64,000 bases of DNA, taken from the NCBI RefSeq assembly GCF_013407955.1, contig NZ_JACCBU010000001.1, positions 2,976,001-3,040,000 of the forward strand, read 5' to 3'. This document shows positions 41,992-51,282 of this stretch, piece after piece (position 1 is the first letter of the stretch; the number at the start of each line of letters is the position of its first letter). This DNA comes from Microlunatus parietis. GTDB lineage: Bacteria; Actinomycetota; Actinomycetes; Propionibacteriales; Propionibacteriaceae. Position numbers and translations under genes: made by a program. The notes below the pieces were generated by a model. The model was not told the origin of the DNA, did no database searches, and worked only from the letters and a program-made list of their open reading frames with translations.

Positions 41992-42153
41992 AGCCGCTCC
42001 GCTGCGCAGTGCGGGAGGATCCGAGTTCAGGCGGCGTGGTCGCGGCCGCTGCCATCGCGTGGACCCGGCTCTGATCATGCGCTCGCCGGACCATGGTCAC
42101 AAGATCATCCGGGCATCGTCCGGGCTCGGGGCCGCTCGTCCCGCTCAAGATCA

Positions 42154-43212
42154 TCACCGGAGCCGGGCCGGCGGTCCGGCGACGGAATCGCGGGCTAGGA
42201 AGACCGTTGGCGGTGGCTCGGCCGGCTCCGGCTCGTCCCCGGCGATCAGGCTGAGCAACGTGCGTGCGGCGAGGTCGGCGAGCTGCACCACATCCTCCTG
42301 GACGCTGGCGAGGGCCGGCCGAGCCAAAGCCGCGAAGGGTGCGTCATCGTGCCCGACAACGGAAAGATCATCAGGGACGTTCAACCCTGCATCCTGCGCC
42401 TCGGCCATCCCCCAGATCGCCATCCAGTCGTTGCTGAACAGAATCGCTGTCGGGCGCGCGGCAAGCCCGAGCAGCTCGCGGGTGACCCGCGCGACCTCGG
42501 GCTGGGCGAACGAGCAGGACCGCAAAAGGAGCTCGAGCCCGGCCTCGTCCGCGGCGTTCTCGACGCGCTGTAGCCGGAATTGGGAGTAGGCGAATTCCGC
42601 GGGGCCGCCGATGTAGGCGATCCGACGGTGTCCCAGGCCGGCGAGCACCGTGACGGCCTCGCGCAGCCCCGGCTCGTCCGGAGCCGAGGCCACGGCGGGG
42701 AAGGGGCACTCGGCCGGTGTGCGGCCGACCGCCACGGCCGGCAACCCGGCATCGCGGATGATCGCGTAGCGCGGATCCGAGTCCTGGTGGTCGACGAGGA
42801 CGAAGCCGTCGACCTGTCTGCGCTGGGTGAGGTTGCGATAGGCCTCGAGTTCCTCGTCCCGGGACGAGACGATCCGGGCGAGCACGTTGTAGTGCGCCGG
42901 TGCGAGCACCGACTGCATCCCGGCCAGGATGTCCACGAAGAACGGGTCGGATCGCACCCGTACCGGATCGCGGTTGACCAGATAGCCGATCGTCTGGGTC
43001 CGGGCCGCCGCGAGCGCCAGTGCGGCTGCAGCCGGTCGCCAGTTGAGGTCGCGTGCCGCGGCCAGGATCCGCTCCCGGGTCACCGCCCCGATGTCGGCGC
43101 GGCCGTTGAACGTGTGCGACACCGCCGACGGCGAGACTCCGGCACGTTCGGCGACATCGCGGATCGTGACTCGGCGTGGGCGGGACGGCTCGGGCTTCTT
43201 GGGCACGGTCAA
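42154..43212 (-). CDS. LacI family transcriptional regulator
   Basis: 352 residues. The N-terminal HTH is typical (VTIRDVAERAGVSPSAVSHT, then hinge helix DLNWRPAAAALALAAARTQT), followed by a periplasmic-binding-protein-like sugar-sensing domain (TIGYLVNRDP; VDGFVLVDHQDSD; AYIGGPAEFAYSQFR). Its ATG overlaps the stop of the oxidoreductase gene (43209-43212), so it is the last cistron of the ABC-transporter operon. It probably binds the palindrome at 49418 and responds to the transported sugar or its product. Confidence 0.94.
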   Translation of the reverse strand: MTVPKKPEPSRPRRVTIRDVAERAGVSPSAVSHTFNGRADIGAVTRERILAAARDLNWRPAAAALALAAARTQTIGYLVNRDPVRVRSDPFFVDILAGMQSVLAPAHYNVLARIVSSRDEELEAYRNLTQRRQVDGFVLVDHQDSDPRYAIIRDAGLPAVAVGRTPAECPFPAVASAPDEPGLREAVTVLAGLGHRRIAYIGGPAEFAYSQFRLQRVENAADEAGLELLLRSCSFAQPEVARVTRELLGLAARPTAILFSNDWMAIWGMAEAQDAGLNVPDDLSVVGHDDAPFAALARPALASVQEDVVQLADLAARTLLSLIAGDEPEPAEPPPTVFLARDSVAGPPARLR

Positions 43213-46200
43213 GTCTCTCGGACCGGGGCAAGTTCGGAGTCGACCGCGGGCGATGCTGCCGACCCGGCGCCCAGACCGTCCGGCGCCAACAGGTCCGCAT
43301 CCGGCGGCAGCGGATTCGGTGCCAGACCCGTGGCCTCCAGCAGGTCGAGCCAGGCTTCAGGGCGGTGGCCGAGGTCCCGCCCGAACAGCAGCCGGAGCTC
43401 GGTGTGCGCCTGCCGACGAAACGGCCCGCGGGAGTCGCCGAGAAAGATCGTCAGGATCCTGACGCCGGCCCGGTCTCCGGACCTGGCTCGGGCGCCGGCC
43501 AGCGCGAGTTCGAGCATGGCCTGCCGCTCCTGGAAGACGTCGGCTTCGAATCCGGACGGCCGATGCTGCCCGTGCAGAGTCGGGCGGTTCTGCAGCTGTT
43601 GCAAGGCTGGCAGCGACCGCGGATCGCCCAGCCGTGCCGCTCCGTACGCGACGGCGTCGACGTAGGCGAAGGTCCCCGCGGTCATGCTTCGGATCGCCTC
43701 CGGGGACGCGTCGACCCGGTCCGCGACGTGCTGCCACAACGGGATCGCCGCCGGATCGCGAGCCAGGCCGAGGGTGTAGAGCAGGTAGGCCTCGTCCGGC
43801 ATCGCAGCCTGATCCGGCGGGAGCTGCGCGTGCTTGATCATCGAGCGTCGCTCGGGCAGGCCGGACTCCGCACCGAATGCCCGCTCGAGCTCGTGCACGA
43901 TCGCGCTCGACCCGCGATGATCACCGCGACAGACGAGGACCCGGGCGAGCACCATCCGGTGTTCCCCGGTGACCTCGGCCATCCGTTCGGCGACCCGCTC
44001 CGTCGTCGCCGGGTCAGGATGCAGCACCAGGTCGACGAACGGAATCCCGTCTCGATGAACCCGGGTCATGCTGCCGTGCGAGTACGCGTGGAGCGGCACC
44101 TGGCGCAGTGCTCGCGAGATCAGGTCATCGACGTCGGCGCTCACCGGCTGCGGACCTGGCGGGCGGCGAAGCAGTTCGGGATCGAAGGCTCCGAGCGCGG
44201 CGAGGCGACGCTGGAGCGGAGGCAGGTCGAGCGTCCGCGGGGTGGCGCCGGCCTGGGCGCATCCCGCGGCGATGATCCCGGCCACCGCCCCGAGGTTCTC
44301 CAGGTCCGACTGCATCCGGACCGCTGCGAGGCCGTCATGGGTCACCGAGATGGCCTTCCCTGCGACCAGCAGGCCGTCGACTTCGCGAGGCAGCAGCGCC
44401 CGGTACGGCACCTCGATCTCGAGGTTCGGTGGGATCAGGCCCATCAGGGTCCAGATCGATTCGCTCTTGCCCTTGATGTCGTGGTTGGAGAAGTGCACGT
44501 TGATCACGTCGTCGAAGTGCTGACGGACCAGTTGGTCGCGCATCGTGATCGTCGTCTCGCCGACGATGTTCCTCGATTCGCGCGCCGCCAGGTAGACGCC
44601 GTGATCATGAAGATCGTCGCCGCCGCGTCGGCGAGCTGCGACCACGGCCCGCGTGTAGTCCACCACATCGTCCATGTCCAGGACCCCGCCGAAGTTGTTG
44701 CGAGTGCGCCCCGGTTCGACGAACTGGGCCAGGGAGTACCACATGCTCGCGTGGCTGCGATCCGAGCCGTGCCGCACCGGAGCGCCTGCGGCAACGGCCA
44801 AGTCGGCATCGCCAGTGGCATCGATGATGATCTTGGACTTCACCGCGACGATGCCGTCCGGGCTCGCGAGGACGACGCCCGTCACCCGATCCCCGTTCAT
44901 GATCACGCCGAAGACCACGCTGTCGGTGATCGTCCGCACTCCGGCGGCCAACGCCAGGCCGAGGAGCGCGTCGGCCTTCACCTCGATGTTCCAGCCCTTG
45001 CCCGAGCCGCCGGGAAGTCCAAGCGCACGATGGGCCGCGGATACCGCCCGCCGGTTCGGCGTGGCGAGCCCGTCGCGCCGGCCGAACCAGTAGCTGTCGA
45101 CGCCGCCGTAGGTTCCCGTGCCGCCGAGTCCGGGATTGGCGTCCACGAGGACCGTCGACGCCCCTTCGCCGGCGGCAGCGACGGCACCGCTCACGCCGCT
45201 GGAGCCGCCCCCGACGACGAGGACGTCCGTGGTCAGGACGTGCGCGATCGGCGCAGGCCCGGCCGGTTCGGTCGGCACGATCCAGTGCGCCGGCGGCTCC
45301 GGCTCGCGGACTTCGAGTACGGTCCGCTCCGGCGCATCGGCTCGGCGCGGGTGCTCGACCTCGCCGGAGGCAACCGACCGGTCCCACTGCGTGCCCGCCT
45401 CGGCCGCGGCGTCGACGAGGCGGGCCAGCCGAGTCGTCGGCTCCGGTCGGCCGAGCAGACCGAGCCAACCATCCGGCGGGTCGAGCAGCGTGACGCCGTC
45501 GGGCGGTTCGGGCCGCTCCTCCGGTGCGGCGACGAGTGGCCGGTAGGACACGGCGGCGGGCCAGCTTCCAGCGAAGTCCGGGTCGGTGACGGTCAGGTGG
45601 CTGTACACCGACATGCCGAGTCGGCGAGCCCGGTCCGCCATCGATCCCCCGGGCCCTCCCAGGTCGGACCGGAGCAACGACGCCCGGCATTCCACGAGCA
45701 CGTGGCCGACCTCGCGATAGCCCGGGTGCAGCCGGATTTGGTTTCCGGCCAATCCCAGCTCCGGTCCGATGTCGCGCAGCCGCGGCCGTTCGAGGGTGCA
45801 GCCGGAACCGGTCAACTCGACGGTGAACCAACAGTCCGCGCTGGATCGTACGTCGGGGCGAAGCAGCCCTGCGGCCTCAGAAGCCAGCATGACCCGGGCG
45901 GCACGGAGCAGTTGCCGCCCCGACTTGTTGGCGACGACCACGCCTCCGACGGACCCGAATTCCGGCCAGAGCGCGACCGGCCGGGTGGCGTAGAGCAGCG
46001 ACACTCCAGCCTCTTCGAGCTGTTCTTCTAGCCGACGTTTGGCTGCGTCCGGCCAGATCGCGACCTCGTCCCGCCTGTCGAGGCCATCCGGAATCGCGTC
46101 GCCCGTCAACGCCCGGAGCACTCCGCCGGCATCGGCGTGGGCGACGTCGTCTCGGCTGAGCCAGAGCCGCAACGATCCGGTGACCTCACGGCCCAGATAC

Positions 46201-46343
46201 GTCGAGGACTCGACCAGGCACACCCGGGCCCCGGTACCGGCCGCTCCGAGCGCGGCCGCGACTCCGGACAGGGAACCGCCGACGACCACCAGGTCGGTAT
46301 CGCGGAGGACCGGCAGCTCGCGAACGGGAAGTTCCAGGCTCAC
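43209..46343 (-). CDS. Tandem FAD-dependent oxidoreductase with C-terminal helical region
   Basis: 1044 residues, far longer than usual for the FAD_oxidored family. Two dinucleotide-binding motifs are present: VVVGGSLSGVAAALGAAGTG (about residue 18) and VLVVGGGSSGVSGAVAAAGE (about 370). The second half-protein is the better conserved (GGTGTYGGVDSYWFG; IIIDATGDADLAVAAGAPV; LLVAGKAISVTHDGLAAVR). Residues 735-1044 are helical, HEAT-like. The first FAD domain may be partly degenerate. It lies in a sugar ABC operon, coupled by 4-base overlaps to the permease and LacI genes, so it probably oxidises the imported sugar or glycoside. The substrate is unknown. Confidence 0.88.
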   Translation of the reverse strand: MSLELPVRELPVLRDTDLVVVGGSLSGVAAALGAAGTGARVCLVESSTYLGREVTGSLRLWLSRDDVAHADAGGVLRALTGDAIPDGLDRRDEVAIWPDAAKRRLEEQLEEAGVSLLYATRPVALWPEFGSVGGVVVANKSGRQLLRAARVMLASEAAGLLRPDVRSSADCWFTVELTGSGCTLERPRLRDIGPELGLAGNQIRLHPGYREVGHVLVECRASLLRSDLGGPGGSMADRARRLGMSVYSHLTVTDPDFAGSWPAAVSYRPLVAAPEERPEPPDGVTLLDPPDGWLGLLGRPEPTTRLARLVDAAAEAGTQWDRSVASGEVEHPRRADAPERTVLEVREPEPPAHWIVPTEPAGPAPIAHVLTTDVLVVGGGSSGVSGAVAAAGEGASTVLVDANPGLGGTGTYGGVDSYWFGRRDGLATPNRRAVSAAHRALGLPGGSGKGWNIEVKADALLGLALAAGVRTITDSVVFGVIMNGDRVTGVVLASPDGIVAVKSKIIIDATGDADLAVAAGAPVRHGSDRSHASMWYSLAQFVEPGRTRNNFGGVLDMDDVVDYTRAVVAARRRGGDDLHDHGVYLAARESRNIVGETTITMRDQLVRQHFDDVINVHFSNHDIKGKSESIWTLMGLIPPNLEIEVPYRALLPREVDGLLVAGKAISVTHDGLAAVRMQSDLENLGAVAGIIAAGCAQAGATPRTLDLPPLQRRLAALGAFDPELLRRPPGPQPVSADVDDLISRALRQVPLHAYSHGSMTRVHRDGIPFVDLVLHPDPATTERVAERMAEVTGEHRMVLARVLVCRGDHRGSSAIVHELERAFGAESGLPERRSMIKHAQLPPDQAAMPDEAYLLYTLGLARDPAAIPLWQHVADRVDASPEAIRSMTAGTFAYVDAVAYGAARLGDPRSLPALQQLQNRPTLHGQHRPSGFEADVFQERQAMLELALAGARARSGDRAGVRILTIFLGDSRGPFRRQAHTELRLLFGRDLGHRPEAWLDLLEATGLAPNPLPPDADLLAPDGLGAGSAASPAVDSELAPVRET

Positions 46344-47182
46344 TTCACACCTCCGGCGGCGACGAAGCCACGGACCACGTACTTCTGCAACACGATGAAC
46401 ATCACGACAACCGGCAGTACCGCCATCACGGCGCCCGCCATCTGCAGCGGGAAGTTGGTGAAGTTCTCATCCTTCATGAAGGCCAGCCCGGCCGGCAGCG
46501 TGAGCTTGCTGGGTGAGTCGTTGACCACGAGCGGCCAGAGCAACTCGTTCCAAGCGTGCAGCGTCTTCAGCACTCCGGCTGCAATCAGGCCCGGCGCTGC
46601 CATCGGCAGCATGATGCTCCAATACACGCGGAGCGTTCCGGCTCCGTCGATCCGCGCCGCCTCTTCGATCTCGTACGGGATCCCGGCGAAGAACTGGCGC
46701 AACAGAAACGTTGCCAGCGCGCTGAACAGACCCGGAGCGATGACCGCCTGCAGACTGTTCAGCCAGCCGAGGCCGGCCATGATCTGATACTGCGGGATCA
46801 GCAGTACCTCGGGCGGGATCATCATCACCGAGAGCACGAGGACGAAGAGCACGTCGCGGCCTGGGAAACGAAGCCGCGCGAAGGCGTACGCAGACAGCGA
46901 AGACAGCAGGAGAAGACCGGTCGTTCGGACTGCGACGTTGATCAGGCTGTTCAGATAGAACGAGCCGAACGGGAGCACCCGCAGCACTTCCGCGTAGTTC
47001 GACCAGCGCCATTCCGACGGCAGAACGGCCAGCGGCACCGCAGTCGACTCGGCCAGCGACTTCACCGACGTCAGCACCATCCAGACGAACGGCACGATCA
47101 TGATCGCGCAGGTCGTCAGCAGCACGACGTGCCGGGTGACGGCCAGCACCCGGACGCCGGCCGGGTAGCGGAAGTCAGGCAT
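46340..47182 (-). CDS. Carbohydrate ABC permease (MalG-like)
   Basis: 280 residues, six membrane helices. The ATPase-contact loop EEAARIDGAGTLRVYWSIML (EAA motif) is clear, as is LRQFFAGIPYEIEEA before it. It pairs with the MalF-like permease whose gene overlaps by 8 bases upstream. Its stop overlaps the oxidoreductase start by 4 bases. No ATPase gene is in the operon; as in many actinobacteria, a shared MsiK-like ATPase encoded elsewhere would energise it (inference). Confidence 0.93.
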   Translation of the reverse strand: MPDFRYPAGVRVLAVTRHVVLLTTCAIMIVPFVWMVLTSVKSLAESTAVPLAVLPSEWRWSNYAEVLRVLPFGSFYLNSLINVAVRTTGLLLLSSLSAYAFARLRFPGRDVLFVLVLSVMMIPPEVLLIPQYQIMAGLGWLNSLQAVIAPGLFSALATFLLRQFFAGIPYEIEEAARIDGAGTLRVYWSIMLPMAAPGLIAAGVLKTLHAWNELLWPLVVNDSPSKLTLPAGLAFMKDENFTNFPLQMAGAVMAVLPVVVMFIVLQKYVVRGFVAAGGVK

Positions 47183-48065
47183 AGAAGACCCACCGTTTCT
47201 GCAGCCGCATCTGCACTATGGTGATGATCAGGATGGCGAGGAACAGCACGACCGCGATGGCCGCGCCGTATCCCTTGTCCCCCATCACGAACGACTGCTC
47301 GTAGACGCTGTAGACCGCGGTGCGGGTCTCGTCGATCGCCGAACTGCCGGGATCGATCATCAGGAAGACAAGATCGAACACCTGGAACGAGGAGATCACC
47401 GAGGTGACGGTGAGGAAGAAGATCGAGGGCGTGAGCAGCGGCAGCGTGATGCTGACAAAGGTCCGCACCGGTCCGGCGCCGTCGAGCGCGGCAGCCTCAT
47501 AACAGGCTCGATCGATGTTCTGCAGCCCACCGAGCAGCACGATGATGCTGTAGCCGACACCACTCCACACGCCCACGATCGCGACACTGACCAGCGCCGT
47601 CGACCCACTCATCCAGTTGATCTTGCTCAGCCCGACCCCGGCCAGGGCCTGGTTGATCAGGCCGTAGTCACCGTTGAACAGCCAGCGCCAGACCATACCT
47701 ACGGCTACCGGCATGGTGACGGCCGGCAGCAACAAGATCACCCGATACACCGCGTTGATCTTGGTCTTCCGGCTGACCAGCACCGCGAGGACGATCGAGA
47801 TCACGATCGTTGCCGGTGCGGTGAGCAGTGCGTACAGACCCGTGTTCAGGAACGATCGCAGCACCAGTTCGTCGTTCACCAGGCGGAGGTAGTTCACCAA
47901 CCCCGCGAACACATGCCGGCCGAAGCCCAGCCATTCGGTGAGACTGAAGTACAGGTTCTGCAGGACCGGCCAGAGATAGAACAGCGTCAGCCCGGCCAGG
48001 TTCGGCGCGATCAGCAGGTAGCCCCAGAGCATCTGCCGCCGGCGTTCGCGGTGTGGTGCCGCCAT
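47175..48065 (-). CDS. Sugar ABC permease (MalF-like)
   Basis: 296 residues, six membrane helices. The start MAAPHRERRRQMLWGYLLIA gives a basic cytosolic N-terminus and first helix; the EAA loop is DRACYEAAALDGAGPVRTFV. It forms a heterodimer with the MalG-like permease. The gene begins 7 bases downstream of the binding-protein stop, so the three genes are one transcription unit read from the promoter near 49420. Confidence 0.93.
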   Translation of the reverse strand: MAAPHRERRRQMLWGYLLIAPNLAGLTLFYLWPVLQNLYFSLTEWLGFGRHVFAGLVNYLRLVNDELVLRSFLNTGLYALLTAPATIVISIVLAVLVSRKTKINAVYRVILLLPAVTMPVAVGMVWRWLFNGDYGLINQALAGVGLSKINWMSGSTALVSVAIVGVWSGVGYSIIVLLGGLQNIDRACYEAAALDGAGPVRTFVSITLPLLTPSIFFLTVTSVISSFQVFDLVFLMIDPGSSAIDETRTAVYSVYEQSFVMGDKGYGAAIAVVLFLAILIITIVQMRLQKRWVFYA

Positions 48066-48072
48066 CCGCCGG

Positions 48073-49377
48073 TCAGCCCTGTTCCCGCTCGAGGACGGCG
48101 TTCATCGCAGCGGCCAGCTCGGTGGTCGCGGCCTCGACGTCCGTCTCGCCGGCCCAGAGCGGGGCGAGGAACCGAGTCTCGAGTTCCTGCCAGGCGGTGG
48201 TGTCGCGCGAATGCGGGAACAGGACGGCGTCGTCGACCTGGCGCTTGAAGACGTCAAGGGAGAAGGCCGGGTTGGTGGCGATCCAGGCATCGATCGAGCC
48301 GGTCACCGATGGCGGGCCACTGGCCCCCATCTTCGACTGAATGTCCTGCGCGGTCTTCGAAGCCAGGAACTCGACCAAGGCCGCCGCCTGGTCCGGGTTC
48401 TTCGTCGTTGCTGCAACCACGTTGCCGCTGCCGTGCATGATGCAGGCGCGACGAGCGCCTTCCGGGAGTACCGCGACATCGACCTGCTCGGCCAAGGCGG
48501 GATCGGCAGCGAACGAGCTGGCGTTCCAGTCGCCTTCGAACATCATGGCGAGCTTTCCGGACTGGAACAGTGCGGCCGGAGCAGTCTCAGTGAGCTGCTG
48601 GTGGCTCGGCGAGGAGCCGGAGCGCAGGAAGCCGGTCCACCAGTCGATCGCCTGCTGAGTCGCCGGATCGTCGTAGCCGGAGCGGGTCAGGTCGTCCGAA
48701 ATGATCAGCCCGTTGTTCTGGTAGACGGCGTTCCAGTAGCCGGTCTGTCCTTGGAGCGGGGCGGCGAATCCGTAGTGACCCCTCTTCTCGTCGGTGAGTT
48801 CGGCCGCCGCGCTCTCGAGGTCCTGCCAACTCCAGGTGTCGTCGGGATGGGGCACGCCCGCCGCATCCAGCAGGTCGCGGTTGTACCAGAGCCCGATCAG
48901 GTTGAAGTTGCGCGGCAACGCGTACTGCCGGCCCTCGTACTGGTAGGCCTCGACCAGGACGCTGGGGTACTGCCCCAGATCGACGCCGGCGCGCTCGATC
49001 ACGTCGTCAATCGGACGGATGGCCTGGTTCTGGGCGTAGAGCACGAACTGACGGGCGTGCATCCAGAACACGTCGGGCAGAGTGCCGCTCGTTGCGGCCG
49101 CCTCCATCTTGGTCCAGTACTGGTCATCCGGAGTGACCTCGACGTCGACCTGCAGGCCGTCGTGCTGGGCTCGGAACGCGTCGACGAGAGCGCGCATGGC
49201 ATCGAGTTGGCTGGCGGACCAGATGCGGTACGACAGCGTGGCCGAGCCCGAGGTGGCGGGGCCGCCGTTGGAGCAGGCAGCAAGAGCGGCAGCGCCTGCA
49301 CCCGCGCCGGCCATCCGGATGAAAGTCCGGCGGTCGAGCGAGCGCGCCATCGGCAGTGCGGGATTTCGATGAGACAT
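48073..49377 (-). CDS. Sugar ABC substrate-binding lipoprotein
   Basis: 434 residues. The N-terminus has both a twin-arginine-type motif (DRRTFIRMAG) and a lipobox (ALAAC), so it is probably exported by Tat and lipid-anchored outside the membrane. The mature part is a family 1 binding protein (TLSYRIWSASQLDAMRALVD; YWTKMEAAATSGTLPDVFWM; GKLAMMFEGDWNASSFA). It delivers a sugar or glycoside to the two permeases. The ATG has GAGAAGG 7 bases upstream. First gene of the operon; a LacI-type palindrome lies 41 bases upstream of its start. Confidence 0.94.
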   Translation of the reverse strand: MSHRNPALPMARSLDRRTFIRMAGAGAGAAALAACSNGGPATSGSATLSYRIWSASQLDAMRALVDAFRAQHDGLQVDVEVTPDDQYWTKMEAAATSGTLPDVFWMHARQFVLYAQNQAIRPIDDVIERAGVDLGQYPSVLVEAYQYEGRQYALPRNFNLIGLWYNRDLLDAAGVPHPDDTWSWQDLESAAAELTDEKRGHYGFAAPLQGQTGYWNAVYQNNGLIISDDLTRSGYDDPATQQAIDWWTGFLRSGSSPSHQQLTETAPAALFQSGKLAMMFEGDWNASSFAADPALAEQVDVAVLPEGARRACIMHGSGNVVAATTKNPDQAAALVEFLASKTAQDIQSKMGASGPPSVTGSIDAWIATNPAFSLDVFKRQVDDAVLFPHSRDTTAWQELETRFLAPLWAGETDVEAATTELAAAMNAVLEREQG

Positions 49378-49417
49378 CGGCGTCCTTCTCTGGTTCCTCC
49401 GGTCGAGCCCGAGCGCT

Positions 49418-49433
49418 ACTACACCGGTATAGT
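49418..49433. promoter_or_regulatory. LacI-type operator
   Basis: ACTACACCGGTATAGT is a 16-base palindrome with central CG and one mismatched pair, the usual form of LacI-family operators. It lies 41 bases before the binding-protein gene, where it would overlap the promoter. The LacI protein encoded at the end of the same operon is the likely ligand. Confidence 0.7.
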
Positions 49434-49495
49434 TGGTGCGAACAGGCTAGATCCGCGATCTCTGTCAGGTCAAGGAGTCCCCGCGTCCGGGTCTA

Positions 49496-50017
49496 TCAGG
49501 GCGGGCTGGAGACCGGGCCGGCGTGGGCCTTCGCGGCTACCGATCGCGGCAGGCCTGGCATCAGGGGTGGGACCTCCTGCCGGACCTGGACCGTGATCAC
49601 GAAGTCGAGTTGGTCTCCGACCACGTCGCAGTCGGTCACCGTCGCCCGGTTGGCCCGGGCGATCGACTTGGCCGCCGCGCAACCATCCGTGCCGTCGGAC
49701 CGCGCGACGGCACCACTCAGCGCCGCGAGGTCCGCGGCCGATCGGGCTTGGTGCACGGAGACCGCGTAGCCGGCGACGGTGGTCCCGACGAATGCGAGCA
49801 CGGTGATCACGATCATGGCTCCGACCATCAGCATCGTCCCGCTTCCCCGCTCGTCGCGGAGCGGCAGGAGCCTGCGCCCGGCCGGGCCGTGTCCCGTGTG
49901 GCCGATCCCGGCTCCACCTTGCGGGCGGAGTCGGCCCGCCGCCGGCCGGCCCGGCGTCGGCGGTCCAGGCGTCCATCGGGTGCCGCCGCTCCCGCGTCGC
50001 CGACTGTTCGTGATCAT
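49496..50017 (-). CDS. TadE/TadG-like secreted protein of the tad locus
   Basis: 173 residues. After a Pro/Gly/Arg-rich N-terminus of about 50 residues comes the pilin-like RDERGSGTMLMVGAMIVITV helix (about 55-85), then YAVSVHQARSAADLAALSGA, the TadG signature. This fits the helicase/secretion-neighbourhood TadE-like group. It would be an envelope or minor pilus component processed like a pilin. The start is uncertain because the N-terminal extension is low in complexity. Last gene of the small pilin operon that begins at 50699. Confidence 0.82.
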   Translation of the reverse strand: MITNSRRRGSGGTRWTPGPPTPGRPAAGRLRPQGGAGIGHTGHGPAGRRLLPLRDERGSGTMLMVGAMIVITVLAFVGTTVAGYAVSVHQARSAADLAALSGAVARSDGTDGCAAAKSIARANRATVTDCDVVGDQLDFVITVQVRQEVPPLMPGLPRSVAAKAHAGPVSSPP

Positions 50018-50049
50018 GAGTTGTCTCCTTTCGGGTTCCGCGCGGACGG

Positions 50050-50400
50050 TCAGCCGGACTCGCCCGGCTCGGTCACCACCTCTGCCGAGGCGGTGAGCGG
50101 GACCGCCGGCACCAGCGCCGACATCGGTCGTGCCTCGAGCCGGACGGTGACGATCGTGGTGTCGCCGGACTTGTCGATCATGATCACCGAGCCGTCCGGT
50201 GCATCCCGTTTCGCGCGGGCGATCCCGGCCTCGTCACCTCGGGCCGCCTGGCGGGCGACCTCGGCCGCCGTATCGCCGCACCGCAGTTGCAGCACGATCA
50301 GGCCGATCCCCCAGCTCAGCAGACTGAGCAGCGCCAGGGCCGCCAGGATGGAGACGGCCAGTTCGGCCGTCACCATCCCGCGGTCCCGGAACCGGCCCAT
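50050..50400 (-). CDS. TadE family minor pilin
   Basis: 116 residues. FRDRGMVTAELAVSILAALA is the TadE N-terminus: a Gly before Met-Val-Thr-Ala-Glu, with the Glu at position +5 of the hydrophobic stem as in Flp/TadE pilins. DTAAEVARQAARGDEAGIAR follows, then a C-terminal beta-rich domain. ATG 50400 has GAGGGAGG 5-6 bases upstream. The frame is open far upstream, but that part covers the neighbouring pilin gene in another frame and is not real. It is probably exported and assembled into the Flp/Tad pilus. Confidence 0.88.
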   Translation of the reverse strand: MGRFRDRGMVTAELAVSILAALALLSLLSWGIGLIVLQLRCGDTAAEVARQAARGDEAGIARAKRDAPDGSVIMIDKSGDTTIVTVRLEARPMSALVPAVPLTASAEVVTEPGESG

Positions 50401-50453
50401 GCCGGCCTCCCTCGATCGCTGCCGCTGATCACTCGTCGGCATGGCCGGTCCGG

Positions 50454-50699
50454 TCACTTCAGCAGGCCGGTCAACCTGCCGATGATGTCCAGCACGACCT
50501 TCACCAGCGACTCCTCGACCGGGCCGCTCGTCACGATCGCCAGCAAGACCCCGGCCAGCGCCGCGGCCGCGACGATCCCGAGCACCCATTCGGCACTGAC
50601 CAGACCGCGCTCGTCTCGACGGAGCATCGGCTTCCGCGCCACCGACTCGACCGCGCCCGGTGCCGACTCCACACTCGTCACTTCCCTGATCTTCGACAT
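50454..50699 (-). CDS. DUF4244 protein, Flp-pilin-like
   Basis: 81 residues. RRDERGLVSAEWVLGIVAAA carries the prepilin-type junction (G, then Glu at +5 after cleavage) and a single membrane helix, then VVLDIIGRLTGLLK. DUF4244 is the actinobacterial pilin partner of tad loci; this is likely the major subunit. ATG 50699 has AAGGAG 6 bases upstream. A 90-bp module shared with the ssd upstream region starts 69 bases before it. First gene of its transcription unit. Confidence 0.87.
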   Translation of the reverse strand: MSKIREVTSVESAPGAVESVARKPMLRRDERGLVSAEWVLGIVAAAALAGVLLAIVTSGPVEESLVKVVLDIIGRLTGLLK

Positions 50700-50767
50700 T
50701 TCCTGCTCCTTCCGTCAGGCACCGCTCGGGACCGCCGAGTGGTGCCGCATCCACCGCGGATACGTCC

Positions 50768-50857
50768 GGGAGTCTGCGCAGTTCGGGCGGAATCCGCCGC
50801 AGGGAAGGAAATCTGTTGATAAGCCAACGGACAACACCGCGGCTGTGGACAACCCGA
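50768..50857 (-). promoter_or_regulatory. Conserved tad upstream module, copy 1
   Basis: Aligns without gaps over 90 bases with 55629-55718. Conserved blocks: GGGA-TCTGCGCAG at offset 0, AAATCTGT at offset 41, CTGTGGACAACCCGA at offset 75. On the minus strand it holds TTGTCCACA (50844-50852) and TTATCAACA (50814-50822), which resemble DnaA boxes. Confidence 0.7.
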
Positions 50858-51103
50858 AGACGGGGCGGCGTACTCGATTCCCGACCGGCAGGGGGACCAC
50901 AGCGATCCGCGACCGGTGCACGCGACCCCGCTATCGCTGCAACGGTCTTGGGGGTTCGAAAGCCGACGTCGAGTTCGTGGAGGAGCGAGCCGCAACGCCG
51001 CGTGCCGAGGCGCTGGGCCGGGCCGGGCTCAGTCCCTGCCGAACCCAGCGACGGGCGAGGGTCCGGGGCCGTCACGGTAGCTGCTCGCCGTCCGCGGCCA
51101 CGT

Positions 51104-51166
51104 CGTCGAGTGTGAAGAAAAGACCATTCGAATCGATTTCATCGGTCCGTAACGTCACACTCGACG
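51104..51166. repeat. Foldback element D (12-base perfect arms)
   Basis: CGTCGAGTGTGA (51104-51115) and its exact reverse complement (51155-51166) flank 39 AT-richer bases. It resembles elements A-C in build but has shorter arms. Confidence 0.6.
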
Positions 51167-51282
51167 CCCGAGCTGGGAGCTCGGAGCGCTGGGCGGACTT
51201 GGTGGCAAGCCGCGAGGTCATGCCGTAGCGAACGTGCGGACTCCGACGCCGACCCGCAGCACGCCCATCGACGGACCCTGGC

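Noticed and set aside
43176..46031. A 951-codon plus-strand frame antisense to the FAD oxidoreductase
   Set aside because: No family motifs, His/Arg/Asp-rich composition; the minus-strand frame has clear flavin motifs and operon overlaps.
42154..49377. Recently acquired genomic island with borders
   Set aside because: The cassette looks inserted in the core order, but no integrase, tRNA junction, direct repeats or GC shift are visible at its ends.
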